NCBI RefSeq assembly: GCF_907164915.1 | Contig: NC_061864.1 | Span: forward strand, 22,168,616-22,232,615 | Direction: 5' to 3' | DNA length: 64,000 nucleotides | From: Impatiens glandulifera | Taxonomy: Eukaryota; Streptophyta; Magnoliopsida; Ericales; Balsaminaceae | In this document: positions 25,650-36,850 of the stretch, in pieces | Numbering within the stretch: the stretch's first letter is position 1 | Layout of the letters: every line of letters begins with the position of its first letter | Made by a program: the position numbers and the translations under genes | Notes under the pieces: model-generated | What the model was told of the DNA's origin: nothing | Databases searched by the model: none | Seen by the model: the letters and a program-made list of their open reading frames with translations, nothing else

Positions 25650-26470
25650 GACAATAATAATTTTTAAAGTACTAAATATCACTCACTTAAAACACCTTAA
25701 GTTGAAGTGGATGTCATGACTATGAAGGTCATTCTAACCTCCTTCGTTTAAAAAAAGAAATACAATTTTTTTAATAATATACAAATTTTAAATTACTTTA
25801 AAATGTTTGATACCAAAAAAATAGTTGAAAAAAATCAAAAAGAGAAAAAATGCTATTTATTTTTACTTAGTAAATTAAATAAGAAAAAAAATATTATATT
25901 TATCAATTTAATATAGGAAAATATTGTGATAAATCCTGCTCATTTCATACAATTTAAAATTGAGTCTCAATCTCATAAAAATATCCAAATTCCACCTCGA
26001 AATATTATTATAACCTTATCACGACAACAAAATTGTGAACGAAAATAAGATTATAAATCTTAAGTGACTTTTCAATCATACATGAGAGAAATTGAAAAAA
26101 AAAAATTATACAAAAAAAAATAATAAATTTTAAAAAAATAGTCATGATCGAGACAAAAAATTTCGAACAAACATAGCCATGTTATGGACAAAATAGTCAT
26201 GTTCGTTATAAAAATCTACCGAACATACCCATTTTTTCAAATTTTTTGTTTTACTTAAGCAAGTCACTAGATTCGTGTAATTGTTTTTATTTATAATTTT
26301 TTTTATTTGTTTATCGTTGTACAAATTATTTCTCATATTATTATTTATTTATAATAGTAGGGCATGAATGGGAATCAAATCCTCAATTTCTTTTTAGCCA
26401 CCAAAAATTAGATAAAGTCTCCAAAGTTCTCCAATAATCAGAGACGAAACCATTCACCTCGCCGGAATCA
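25650..26470. other. HPPR copy B proximal upstream region
   Basis: AT-rich non-coding DNA to about 26340. From 26355 to 26470 it resembles the region just before copy A (gtagggcatgaatggga, cagagacgaaaccatt-ac-tcgccggaat), so the proximal promoter and 5' UTR were duplicated with the gene. Copy B has an extra stretch (about 26408-26435) absent from copy A. Confidence 0.6.
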
Positions 26471-27513
26471 ATGGAGTCTATCGGAGTACTCATGACTTGT
26501 CCAATGAACACCTACTTGGAACAAGAACTCGACAAGCGATTCAAGCTCTTCCGCTTCTGGCACTTTCCTCAGGAGCAGACTTTCCTCAAGGAACACTCTG
26601 CCACAATCCGCGCCGTCGTCGGAAACGCCTCCATCGGAGCAAACGCCAATCTCATCGACGCTCTACCTTCCCTGGAGATCGTATCTAGCTTCAGCGTCGG
26701 CCTGGACAAAGTCGATTTGCCTAAGTGCAAGGATAAAAGAATTAGGGTTACAAACACGCCGGACGTTCTCACTGAAGACGTCGCCGACCTCGCTATAGGC
26801 CTGATGATCGCAACGCTGAGACGACTCTGCGAATCCGATCGGTATGTAAGGGGTGGATTATGGAAGAAGAAAGGAGACTTCAAATTAACCTCAAAGGTTC
26901 GATTATTGTGAGTCTGTGATAACTGTTTCATAATTCGACTCCTTTATGACTTTGAATTTGAATTTGATCATGACTTGGTACATACATACAGTTCAGTGGA
27001 AAATCAGTCGGGATTATCGGACTGGGGAGAATTGGATTGGCGATAGCTAAGAGAGCCGAAGCATTCGATTGTCCGATCAGCTATTACTCAAGATCACCAA
27101 AAGCAACCTCGAAGTCCTACAAATACTACCCAACCGTCGTTGATCTGGCTTCGAATTGTGAGATTCTGGTGGTGGCCTGCGCCTTAACAGAAGAGACTCG
27201 ACATATAATCAACCGCGAAGTAATCGATGCATTGGGGGCGGAGGGAGTGGTTATAAACATTGGGCGAGGACCGCACATAGATGAGGCGGAGCTGGTGTCT
27301 GCATTGGTGGAAGGTAGATTGGGCGGAGCAGGGCTGGACGTGTTTGAAAACGAACCTGGAGTGCCGGAGCAGCTGTTTGAATTGGAAAACGTTGTTCTAG
27401 CTCCTCATGTGGGTAGTGGAACTAATGAAACTCGCAAAGCCATGGCTGATCTTGTGATTGGAAACTTGGAAGCTCATTTTCTGAACAAACCATTGTTGAC
27501 TCCTGTAGTTTGA
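26471..27513 (+). CDS. Hydroxy(phenyl)pyruvate reductase, copy B
   Basis: Tandem paralogue of 13804-14842 with the same reaction and family. Exons 26471-26896 and 26992-27513 give 315 residues. By hand comparison it differs from copy A at 19 positions (about 94% identity). The intron is 95 bases against 91, from an extra cata unit. GLGRIG (152-157) and the catalytic R234, E263 and H281 are kept. Where the copies differ, B has the residue recalled for family members at D98, D168, E268, A294 and T312, while A keeps N183-Y184, P225 and E265. R90, in place of the Gly of the conserved KGIRVTNTP stretch, is an unusual change in B, and P84 is also unlike A. It looks intact and functional, though the distal upstream DNA was displaced by about 2.2 kb of inserted sequence, so its expression may differ. 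Confidence 0.93.
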
Positions 27514-28576
27514 TCTAATTGTGAGTAGCCATTTGCTTTGATCATTTGATTATTTGATTGGATCATTGATGAACTAAAACTGTATCTTTAATGAATGAAT
27601 TGGATTCCAAATTATTGCAAGAGATCTGCCTTCTTCTATTTCTCCTTTGCCTTTTTGTGTAACAGATGGTGGTACCAAAAACTTGGATTGCTTCAATCTT
27701 TTCTTTGAAGAAGAAATGCATCAGCTAGATTTTGTTTGTGTTGAGTCTAAGGATCCTCCCATTTTAAAGACCTTTTCTTTAATCCCAACAATTATTTTGT
27801 AGCATTCAAATTATCAAAACTATCTCATTATCTTTTTTAAATTGATTATCTAAAAGTATAGATTTTCAATCATAACTCTTCAACGAAAATAAGAGAATCC
27901 TTCGGAGAATTAATCTTTTTCCCAAGTACTAAACTTGATAATTCAATTTTTATTTTCATGTAATTTTTATCGGTATGTTTAAACTATTTTTATCATTTTT
28001 AATATATATGAATTTTTTTTAAAATAAAAATAAATAATTAAAAGATTTATTGGGTATAAGTTTATTTAAATAAATTTATAAAAAAAAATGATTGGTGTTA
28101 GATTTTAAGAAAATGTATTTTTTTATATTTAAAATGTATTAATATATATTTATAAAATAAAAAAGTATTTTAGTATTTTTATTAATAAATTAAATAATAT
28201 AATTATTAGAGAATAAATAAATAAATATATAATTATATATAATTTATTTATTTTTAATTTCAAAACGAATTCTCCAACTATATAAACTAATAAATTAAAC
28301 TTATTAAAAATAATAGAAATCAATTCAATTTACTGTACTAATATTAATTAATTAATATTGTGATTTTTAAGAAAATTTATTAATATACAATTTTATTTTA
28401 TATATGTATTTAATAAAAAAATTATTTGAAATTAATATTATTATATTAATATTTTTATTTAATTAATTTAAAATATTAAAAAAAAATGGTTAGATCATTG
28501 CATATCCAATCAATTGTAAATATTTTATATAGTTTGATTTTAATTTGTTTGGTTCGTTGGGTGATAAATGTGGTTG
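27514..28576. other. Copy B 3' flank and AT-rich DNA
   Basis: The first bases match the copy A 3' flank (gatctaattgtgag, gccatttgctt) and then diverge. The rest is AT-rich, with no supported gene or transposon end. Confidence 0.55.
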
Positions 28577-29372
28577 AGGGTGTTCAATATTTGGTCGGAA
28601 CTAAATATCCGATCGAATTCAAATAAATCGAATTCGAATTACATTTTTGAATTGAATCTAAACCAATTCAAATTCAAATACAGTTTTTTTGTTTGGTTTT
28701 CGAGTTTAGGTTTTAACTCGAAACTAAATTGAAAACCGAATTCAATTTTTATTATTTATTTTTTATTATATATTATATTTTAAATTACTATGGGCTTCTT
28801 AGATCCCTAATATCCAACTCAATAATTCAATAAATCCATAATCCCTAATTCATTTTCCCTTTTTTAGTTGTCTATCTTCTTGGCTTTTATGCTTATTTTA
28901 GTTGCTCACATCATCTCTAACTTTAAGAATATTTAAATTCTTTACATATCTAGTTGTTTCACTAGTAATATCATCATTGTTATTTGCACCTCTTCACCGC
29001 TATATATTATCGTCATCAACATTGTTTTTACTTTCGCCGTTTAATTGTCGAATATTGAAAGTGAGTCATTTAACTTAGTTTGCGTGATTTATACTTTTTT
29101 ATTATTTAAATAAATGAGATTTCTTTCACAATTTATTTATTTTGTTAACTCTTTTAAGAAATTTATTTTATCTTATGAGTATACGATGTTCAATATATGT
29201 GTCTAAACCAAACATCCGACCGAATTTGAATTCATTGAATTCGAATAAACCAAATTCGAATTTATTCAAATCAGTTCGGTTTTCAAATTTGCTTAAAAAA
29301 ATAAAAAAATTTGAAGTACCCAAACCAAAAACTCGAATAACCCGAAACCAAACCGATGAATACCATTAACTA
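28577..29372. repeat. Dispersed repeat with gaattcgaat motifs, possibly hAT-like
   Basis: It starts gagggtgttcaatatttggtcgg and ends near aaccaaaccgatgaatacc. Both ends are rich in tccga-cgaatt-aa and aattcgaat words arranged as loose inverted and direct copies (28605-28740 and 29205-29350). Such ends are common in plant non-autonomous hAT-type elements, but no clear target duplication was found. The 75-codon frame at 29142 is repeat sequence. Confidence 0.4.
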
Positions 29373-29815
29373 TGGTTAATTTGGATATATATGTGAGAGT
29401 AAATGCAGGATCGACCATAGGATAAGCCCAACAAGCTCACACGCTAGGGCAACCCATTTAATTAAAATATATAAGAGTTTTAGTTAAATTTATTAATTTT
29501 TTATACATAAAAATCTGTAGTGTATTGGTTTACGTTGAAAAATAAATATTTTTATTTTGTTACAAGTTCAAATTAAAAAAAAAACATTTTTTTAACTGAA
29601 ATTAGGATAGTCAATTTTTTTTTTCACGTTTTTCTACATGGACTAGGGCAACCAAATTCCCTGGGTCGCCACTAAGTAAATTGATACTTTGGTTGAATCG
29701 TAGATTGACCCGTCCATAAACTCGAAACGGTTAAAAATAAAATTAAAAATGCTATAGGTATGTTTTGAACTTGCAACCTAACAAAAATAAGTACACCAAT
29801 TAACCAAGTGTGATT
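29373..29815 (+). repeat. Fragments of the Helitron-type family
   Basis: 29373-29412 matches tatggttaatttggatatatatgtgagagtaaatg of 24950-24980. 29686-29810 matches its continuation (gattgacccgtccataaac, gaaacggttaaaaataaaattaaaaat, aacttgcaacctaacaaaaa-aagtac). About 270 bases of other DNA separate them, so an old copy was split by insertion. Confidence 0.6.
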
Positions 29816-30275
29816 GAGATGTGGTTTGTTGATTGATATTAGCCGGTAACAAATAAGAATGGTTAAAAAATATGAATTAAATATTTGATTAACCAAAGTG
29901 TGAGGTCACGATGTTAAATATCGATTAAAATTGGTGGATTATTTTCCTAGTGATAAGAGACATGTGAAAGATGATTGGGATGTGTTTTGTCGAGTGATAA
30001 AATATAGATAACAAAGGATCGTGAGGTCACGAAATTAGAGGTTAATTGATATTGATAAAAAAATGTAATAACGGATTAAGTATGTAGCCCATAAACACAC
30101 TTAACCATTTAACTAGACGCAGAACTTGTCACTTGACGGGCTCAAACCCAGAAACTTAGAGTCAGTATTCACATCTTATTGCCGCTAGGCTAGAAGAGAG
30201 GATTTACTGAAAGATAAGAGGTGTGTGATTTTTGTGGTTAGTTTTCCGAGAAATAAGAGGCAAAAACAATGATGA
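29816..30275 (+). repeat. Degenerate gagattg-ggttggtttgtcgagggataagag repeat, left copy
   Basis: Imperfect units of roughly 70-90 bases contain gtgattgagat, ggttngtt-gttga, aaaggatcgtgaggtcacgaaattagag and gataagaga. The same family fills 36851-37815, so the helicase and OFP-like genes are bracketed by it. A SINE-like sequence lies inside, on the minus strand. Confidence 0.6.
30095..30200 (-). mobile_element. tRNA-derived SINE-like sequence
   Basis: On the minus strand, tagcctagcggc (30192-30181) fits the pol III A box (TRGCNNAGYNGG), and gggtttgagccc (30149-30138) is one base from the B box. They are about 35 bases apart, as in tRNA-derived SINEs. It does not fold as a complete tRNA. The ends and 3' tail were not resolved. 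Confidence 0.45.
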
Positions 30276-30279
30276 ATAA

Positions 30280-30435
30280 GAGAAAGAAGACGATTACTAT
30301 GATGTCCAATCATTAAAGCATCATCATTTTCATACCATAGATGTTGTCGACGAAGAGGATAATGAAGACGTTGAAAACGATGACGATGTTGTCGACGAAG
30401 AGGATAATGAAGACGTTGAAAACGATATAAAAGAG
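30280..30435 (+). pseudogene. Acidic coding-like exon fragment with a 45-bp duplication
   Basis: An open frame of 52 codons starts right after a TAA and has no ATG. It reads EKEDDYYDVQ... and then a strongly acidic unit (DVVDEEDNEDVENDD) encoded by 45 bases at 30340-30384. That unit is repeated at 30385-30426 with 42 identical bases. The frame ends at gag|gtgagt, a good splice donor. A related but degraded copy of the first part is at about 37885-37975, so this belongs to a repeated family. No downstream exon was found before the helicase gene. Unidentified. Confidence 0.4.
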
Positions 30436-30635
30436 GTGAGTATTGTTTATTTCAACTTTTTTTTAAAGGTGATTTTTATTTATTTTATAAAACATAATAA
30501 TAATAAACACAAATATTTGTATAAATTGGATGATTCGTTTGAGTTTTCCCTCTCCCCTTCTATAAACCCTCTATCTCCATTGTACAGTGCAAAGGAACAC
30601 TCATCGGGTAAAGGGTAGAAAGAAAGAAAGAAAGT

Positions 30636-33600
30636 ATGGGTGAATTACATTCAGAAGAAGAATGGAAGAAAAAATTCCCAGCATTTCCATTCAAGCCCTA
30701 TTCTATTCAGATCGATTTCATGAATGCGCTTTACCAGTCACTCGATAGAGGAGGAATCGCCATGCTCGAGAGCCCCACCGGTAATTACTTAACTCATCTC
30801 CCTCTTCTTCGCTCTTCCCAATTTGAAATTATTCCTTCCTTACTTTCATCAGGCACTGGCAAAACTCTTAGCATTATTTGTAGTTCCTTGCAATGGCTAG
30901 TTGATCAGAAGCAAAAGCAATATACTGAAAAAGCTGCTGTTTGCGTCGATCATCGCCACTCTGGTTCAGATGACGAACCAGATTGGTTAAGAAATTTTGA
31001 AATAAACAAAGATGATAAAGAAGACGAACATAAAAAGATAAACTATAACAACAACAACAACAAGAAGAAGAATAAAACTACTGCGATAGGACCACGGAGA
31101 GATTTGCTCAATTCAAGTGAGAAAGATGATGATATCCTTAAGGAGAAGGAAGGAAATGCTGAGGGATTAAATGACAACGAGTTTTTAGTTGTGGAATATG
31201 AGTCTGACGATGAACTTGAGTCTGGAAGCGGTCAATCCAAGAGGAAATCTGGTGAAGTTTCATTTAGTTCATCCAGCGATGAGGAAGAATCGAAGGAGAA
31301 TGGATTTGATTATGGAGAAGAAGAAGAGGAGGCACGATTGAAAATATACTTTTGTAGCCGAACACATTCGCAGCTTTCTCAGTTTGTTAAGGAATTGAGA
31401 AGGACTGTTTTCCCTGTAGAAGTTAGAGTTGTATGTTTGAGCTCAAGAAAGAATTCTTGCATTAACGAAGGTAAGAAAGCACACGTAAAATCGAATGTTC
31501 TATGGCTTATATAGATAGATATGTTATTGCTGATTCTTATAAACTTTATGTCCAGAGGTTCTGAAACTTGGAAACCCTAGTCGAATCAATGATCGTTGCT
31601 TGGAGCTGCAAAAGCATAAGAAAGATAACATTTCCAAAAAGAAGGTATCTATCTGTCTATCTGTTTTATCACTCTTTTAACAGAGAATCAAATTGTTAAA
31701 GCAACTAGTTTAAGTTTGCTTTGGGCTTCAAATCAATTTTGAGAGCTTTTCTATTGTTGTCTCAAATTGATGTGTGGTTAACCATTTTGGAAGCATTCTT
31801 TGTTCAACGAGAAAACACCAATAAATTTCTGAAGAAGTAACTGTTTCTCAACCTGGATTCACATTTCAGACGAGATACCTAACAGAAGAAGTGTTTTAAT
31901 ATGTTGATTTTGCAGATCACAAACGGTGGAGGAAGAACACGTCGAACTAAGGCTTCTTCTTGTGGAGGTTGTCCAATGCTTAAGAAGCATAAGGTACAAA
32001 AGCAATTTAGGAATGAAATATATGAAGAAGGTGTTCTAGATATTGAAGATCTTGTTCATCTTGGAAAAAGATTGGGAACTTGTCCATATTATGGCTCGAG
32101 AAGTATGATTCCGGCTGCAGATCTTGTTATCCTTCCCTATCAGTCACTTCTTTCTAGAGCATCGCGGGAATCACTCGGTCTAAAGCTAAAGAATAACATT
32201 GTTATAATAGACGAGGCTCATAATCTAGCTGACAGTCTAATCAGCATGTATGACTCAAGGATCACTTTGTCACAGGTATGATGATAAATATGTTTCATGA
32301 TGGCTAATTATTTGGAACAATAGTTTGTTTACCTCTTTGTGCATCATCATTCATATTCTATTCTATCCTATACTTGGATAACTTTGAAATCCTTTCTATT
32401 GCGAAAAGGGAAATCTTTGTATTAATACTTTAAAATGATTTGAATAATTTTAAATTTGATGTTGAATATGCTCAGTTCTCATTCTCAAAAACAGAATTAT
32501 CTATCATAATTTCATCTGTTAAAACTAAAGTACCAAATCTAGTCTAACCAGCTACATGTATCGTGGTTAACATCTGATCAGGATCCAATCTCCATTTTAT
32601 GCACACCATTCAATTGGTGAAGTTGGTTGGACTCTGCTTTCACACTCTACTCTGAACTTTGAAATCCTAAATAATGCACTTTGAATCTTTCTTGGACCAT
32701 TTCATAGTAATGTATTGTTATGATTGTCCTAAAAATAAGATTCTAATAGCTTTTGATACCTTCTCTTCAGTTGGATCATGTGCATTCCCTATTGGAGAGT
32801 TATTTTGGCCGATTTCGAAATGTTTTAGGACCTGGGAACCGCAGATACATACAAACACTCATGGTCATCACAAGGGCGTTTACTCGTATTCTACACATTG
32901 AAAATCCTACAAACGCAACTGAAACCTCTGATTCATCCATGGCTATCAATGAGTTCTTATTTTCACTCAACATTGACAATATAAACTTGATCAAGTTATT
33001 AAGATATATTAAAGAAAGCAACATCATTCACAAGGTAAATGAAAGTTTTCTTTTTTCTTTTTTCGAGGCCAGGTAATTTCTCAAACTGTAAACATTCTCA
33101 GGCAAGTGGATATGGAGATAGAACAAGTAGTTTGAACAAGGAATCAGCACCCTCAAATGCAGAAAATAGCATCGAAGAAGGAAGCAGCGTATCTAGTTTT
33201 CAAGCATTGGCTAATATTCTGATGGCATTGAATAACCGAGATGGAGATGGTAGGATAATCATTTCAAAGACAAATCAAGGAGGTGAATATCTCAAATATG
33301 TGATGCTTTCAGGAGAAAAGATATTTTCCGAGGTTTGCTTCAAATTCTTTCTTCAATATTGTAGTGTTCATAAAGTTTTCTTAAAAAAAATTGGTTTTGT
33401 CTTAAAAGGTTACAAATGAAGTGCGGGCAGTGATTCTAGCTGGAGGAACTTTACAGCCAATAGAAGAAACTCGAGAACGATTATTTCCATCGTTAAAACC
33501 AGATCAACTACATTTCTTTTCATGCAATCATATAGTTTCACCCGACAGAATTTTACCTCTCGTGGTTTCCAATGGTCCAACAGGTCAATCTTTCGATTTC

Positions 33601-34395
33601 AGCTTCGGCTCAAGAAGTTCACCAACTATGATCGAGGAGCTAGGACTTTTGATCTGCAATTTAGTAACAGTCATTCCCGAGGGAATAGTTGTGTTCTTCT
33701 CTTCATTTGACTACGAGACTCAAGTTCATGATGCATGGAAATCAAACGGGATCATTTCGAGAATTTCAAAGAGAAAACGTCTATTTAGGGAACCTAGAGG
33801 GAACAAGGACGTTGACGTCATTTTGAATGAATACAAGAATGCAATTATAAACGAGCATGGTTCGATTCTTCTAGCTGTAGTGGGTGGTAAAGTTTCGGAA
33901 GGAATTAACTTTAGCGACGGAATGGGTCGTTGTATAATCATGGTTGGACTTCCTTATCCTAGTCCGTCTGATATCGAGTTGATCGAAAGGATTAAGCATA
34001 TCGACGGTCTTGTTCGCGATGATTTGAAAACCGGGATGAATGTGTTAAGATGTTGTGGACGAAGGGGAAAAGAGTATTACGAGAATCTTTGCATGAAGGC
34101 TGTAAATCAATCTATTGGTAATGTTTGAACTTTGAAGTTTAAAAAAACATTCAAATTTTGAAAGAAAACAAATTTAACAGTTTATTTTTATGCAGGGAGA
34201 GCGATACGTCATATAAACGATTACGCGGCTATTTTACTGGTGGATTCGCGTTATGCTGCTCCGGGTTCTTCACGTTCAACAAACAAGCTTCCACATTGGA
34301 TAAGAAACCGTCTTTCTGCGACAGATAAGTATGGAGAAGTTCATAGACTTCTCCACCAGTTCTTTAAGCTAAACAAAAGCCAAGCAAAGCAATGA
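30636..34395 (+). CDS. DDX11/CHL1-type iron-sulfur DNA helicase
   Basis: Superfamily 2 (XPD/Rad3-like) 5'-3' DNA helicase; family members act in sister chromatid cohesion and replication-linked repair in the nucleus. Exons: 30636-30780, 30853-31470, 31556-31644, 31916-32275, 32771-33034, 33102-33332, 33409-34117, 34196-34395; 871 residues (close to the Arabidopsis homologue At1g79890, from memory). The N-terminal FPFKPYSIQIDFM is the Q-motif region. Walker A SPTGTGKT is at 46-53, across intron 1. A long charged, low-complexity insert (about 80-210) follows, as in DDX11. Four cysteines, C269, C300, C303 and C340, fit the Fe-S cluster. The DEAH box is at 383-386, and motif VI QSIGRAIRH begins at 803. 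All introns are GT-AG and every junction is in phase. It resembles DDX11 more than FANCJ or RTEL1 by the insert and the N-terminus. Confidence 0.92.
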
Positions 34396-34671
34396 AAGGT
34401 TAGTAACTTATTCTATCATTGGATTAAAGTTGAGGTGGCTATTTGATCTTCTGTCATTGGTAATAAATCTCTACACCAAACACACTAGCTTTTGCTTCTT
34501 CTTTTTTGACTTTTCATTCATTCCTTTTACCTGCCCTCACTCACCACCAAATTAAAAGGCTTTTGACTATCTGAATATTGATTGTCTTTTGTCTCTATTC
34601 TCAAAAGGCAAACTAGAAGATAAATAGTGCTTGCAGAGAATTACCAAATCCAACATTTTTGTTTGGAGGGG

Positions 34672-34911
34672 ATGGGAAGATCAAGGGATGAAGGAAGAAT
34701 GGAGATTGATGAGTTGAGGAAGAAGATGAAGGAAATGGAGAAGATGATGATGGATTTTGATTTGAATGATGATGTTATGGACATTGAAGAAGTTGGTTAC
34801 TTCTTTTCAAAGCTTACTTGCCCGTTTTATCTTGAAATGGTGAGAAGTTTTTTCATGGATGTATATTTTGAGTTTATGTCTCCTCTTCCTCAGCCTTCTT
34901 CTTTTCCTTAG
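34672..34911 (+). CDS. Small OVATE/OFP17-like protein
   Basis: A 79-residue single-exon frame. The upstream frame runs to 34627 but without an ATG, so the ATG at 34672 (MGRSRDEGRMEIDELRKKM) is chosen. The N-terminal third is a Met-rich amphipathic helix (MEIDELRKKMKEMEKMMM). The second half reads MDIEEVGYFFSKLTCPFYLE and ends in an aromatic stretch and a Pro/Ser tail. The pattern of an acidic residue, then FF or YCW, then L-CP-(F/V)-(Y/I)-M(V) and a final aromatic helix recalls the tail of OFP17-like plant proteins; this is from memory and is only suggestive. It starts 277 bases after the helicase stop, on the same strand. Function is unknown. Confidence 0.55.
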   Translation: MGRSRDEGRMEIDELRKKMKEMEKMMMDFDLNDDVMDIEEVGYFFSKLTCPFYLEMVRSFFMDVYFEFMSPLPQPSSFP

Positions 34912-35984
34912 ATAAGTGAACTCTGTTGTTTACTTTTTCTTTGATAGTGTACAAGTGCAACATTGTTTGCTCTTTATATGTTTATTGAAACATTTGTATA
35001 GAATTATGAAAACATAGTACATTGTTATGAGAATTTAAGAATGTTACTGGGTTTTGATTGAAGTATATTATTGTTTTGAGTGAGTAAATGAAAAGTGTGA
35101 CAATAATAATCTCAATAAAATATATCCACCTAAAATTGAAGGAATTTTGTTGTTGCACAAAATATTCAAAATATTCTTTTATTTTTTAATTTCATTCTTT
35201 AGGCTTTATTCTATATTGGTTTAGTCTCCCCTCCTCACTTTCTTCCTTCGGTATTTCAATCTTCGGCGACTTCGACGATTTCTTCCGCTTTCACGTCTAT
35301 TCTTTAGATTTCAAGTTCGAAAATAGTAAACCTTCAATGACTATGTTTGTTGTTTTATTAACCCGCACTAACCTTATGTCTCTTCGTTTCTTTTCAGGAG
35401 ATTCCTGTAATTGCATCCATATATGTCGAAAACACTAAAAAAAGGTACCATAATACCCTATGTCTATTTTGATTCCCGAACATGATCTGCCTTTAGTTAG
35501 GTTTATCGAACTTAAATGCATCATTTGAAAACATTTTTTATTTATGTTTCTTTTCTAGATCTGTATCCTGATCTATTTACAAAATGTTTGGTATTCTGAT
35601 CCTTATTTCTACACATAGTCACACATTTAAAAGTTAGGTTTTCTTTTGGTAATTATATGTTAACTATGTTTTCTCTTAAATTGAATATGAGTTAAGTTTT
35701 GTATTGGTAATTACTTGCAAAAGTTAATTTGTTCAATTTCCAGATATATTTCTCAAATTATATAAGTTTAAAAATGGATTTGCAGTTATATAGGTATAGA
35801 ATTGCACCGACGTGAATTTGTAGTTATATAGGTGTAACATTTTGTTCATGTTCAGGACATTTTTGACTAAGTGTTCAAATAAAACTTGAATTTTCAGCAT
35901 TTTTATATTTGTTAAGTGTAGTTCATTTGTGATATTTTGGGTGTTCTTCATCCCAGTTGCTCGTTTAGGCCAAAACTCGATCTA
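34912..35984. other. Intergenic stretch, no gene seen
   Basis: Mostly AT-rich. At about 35225-35330 there is a pyrimidine-rich, more GC-rich segment (ttcggcgacttcgacgatttc) that looks like a plant 5' leader, but no ATG-started frame or exon chain follows it. It may be a captured or abandoned first exon. Confidence 0.45.
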
Positions 35985-36850
35985 AGATTATAGGAGAAAT
36001 GATCACTGTGGTAAGGTGATCGACTATCGGCGGAGTTCCATCTTTGAGAAATCAAAGATGGGACTTGTTCTTATCCCTCCGGCGATCGTGAGGAAGATGA
36101 CGAATTAGACGTAAAACAATGTCATTTTGAGTGTAAACACGGACGTAGAGCCTTCCGTCCGCGTTCCGTCTAGGTTCCGATGCGTCTCATGCATTCCGTC
36201 ACATTTCAGCTAAAGGGGCGTTAGTTGATCGCCTACTTTGTGGATGCGCGTTCCTTCGGCTGCAGCGGGAGATGCAAGCACTTCCTGAGCGTTGGATGAA
36301 AATTCAGCCCATCCGATGGTTGCAGTTTCGGCTGTAGCTGCTCTCCCGAATTTCGGTTACACTCAATTACATATTTTTATTTTTATTTAAGACTTTGAGG
36401 GTTTATTTGAAATTAATTTTTGGTTCACCCTTTTGCCTTTATTTTTAATCTTTTAAAATACACCAAATATTAAAATAAATATGACATTTATTTTGTTAAA
36501 TTTTTTTTTTTTGCTTTTTTTATATTATTGGGTTAAATAAATAATTTTTGGAGATAAAATTGACACCAAATTTCATCATAAATTATTTATTTTAATCCCT
36601 TTAATTTTTCTAAATTTATTTTGAGATAAAAATGAGTAAAACATTTATCCCAAATAATTTTATTTACATTATTGTGTTATTATACTTAATTAATTACGTT
36701 TTAATTATCGCAATAATTAAACTAATTAATTGTTTAATTATATTTTTTGCCTTGGGGTTAATTATTTAATTTTATTTATTTGAAAATAAATCAAAATAAT
36801 TATTTTAAATTTATAAATTTGGTATGTAAATTTTTAGTGCTTACAAGATA
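35985..36850 (+). repeat. LTR-like repeat, 3' part
   Basis: This matches the end of unit 1 and the 3' third of unit 2: ggagaaatgatcactgtggtaaggtgatc near 35993, cgttggatgaaaattcagcccatccgatgg near 36290, a ttttatttttatttaa tract, and the end ...agtgcttaca at 36836-36845. It abuts the next repeat family directly. Confidence 0.6.

Noticed and set aside
26569..26931. 120-codon minus-strand frame opposite HPPR copy B (mirror at 13902-14264)
   Set aside because: It is the antisense shadow of a conserved coding exon, present in both copies only because the genes are duplicates.
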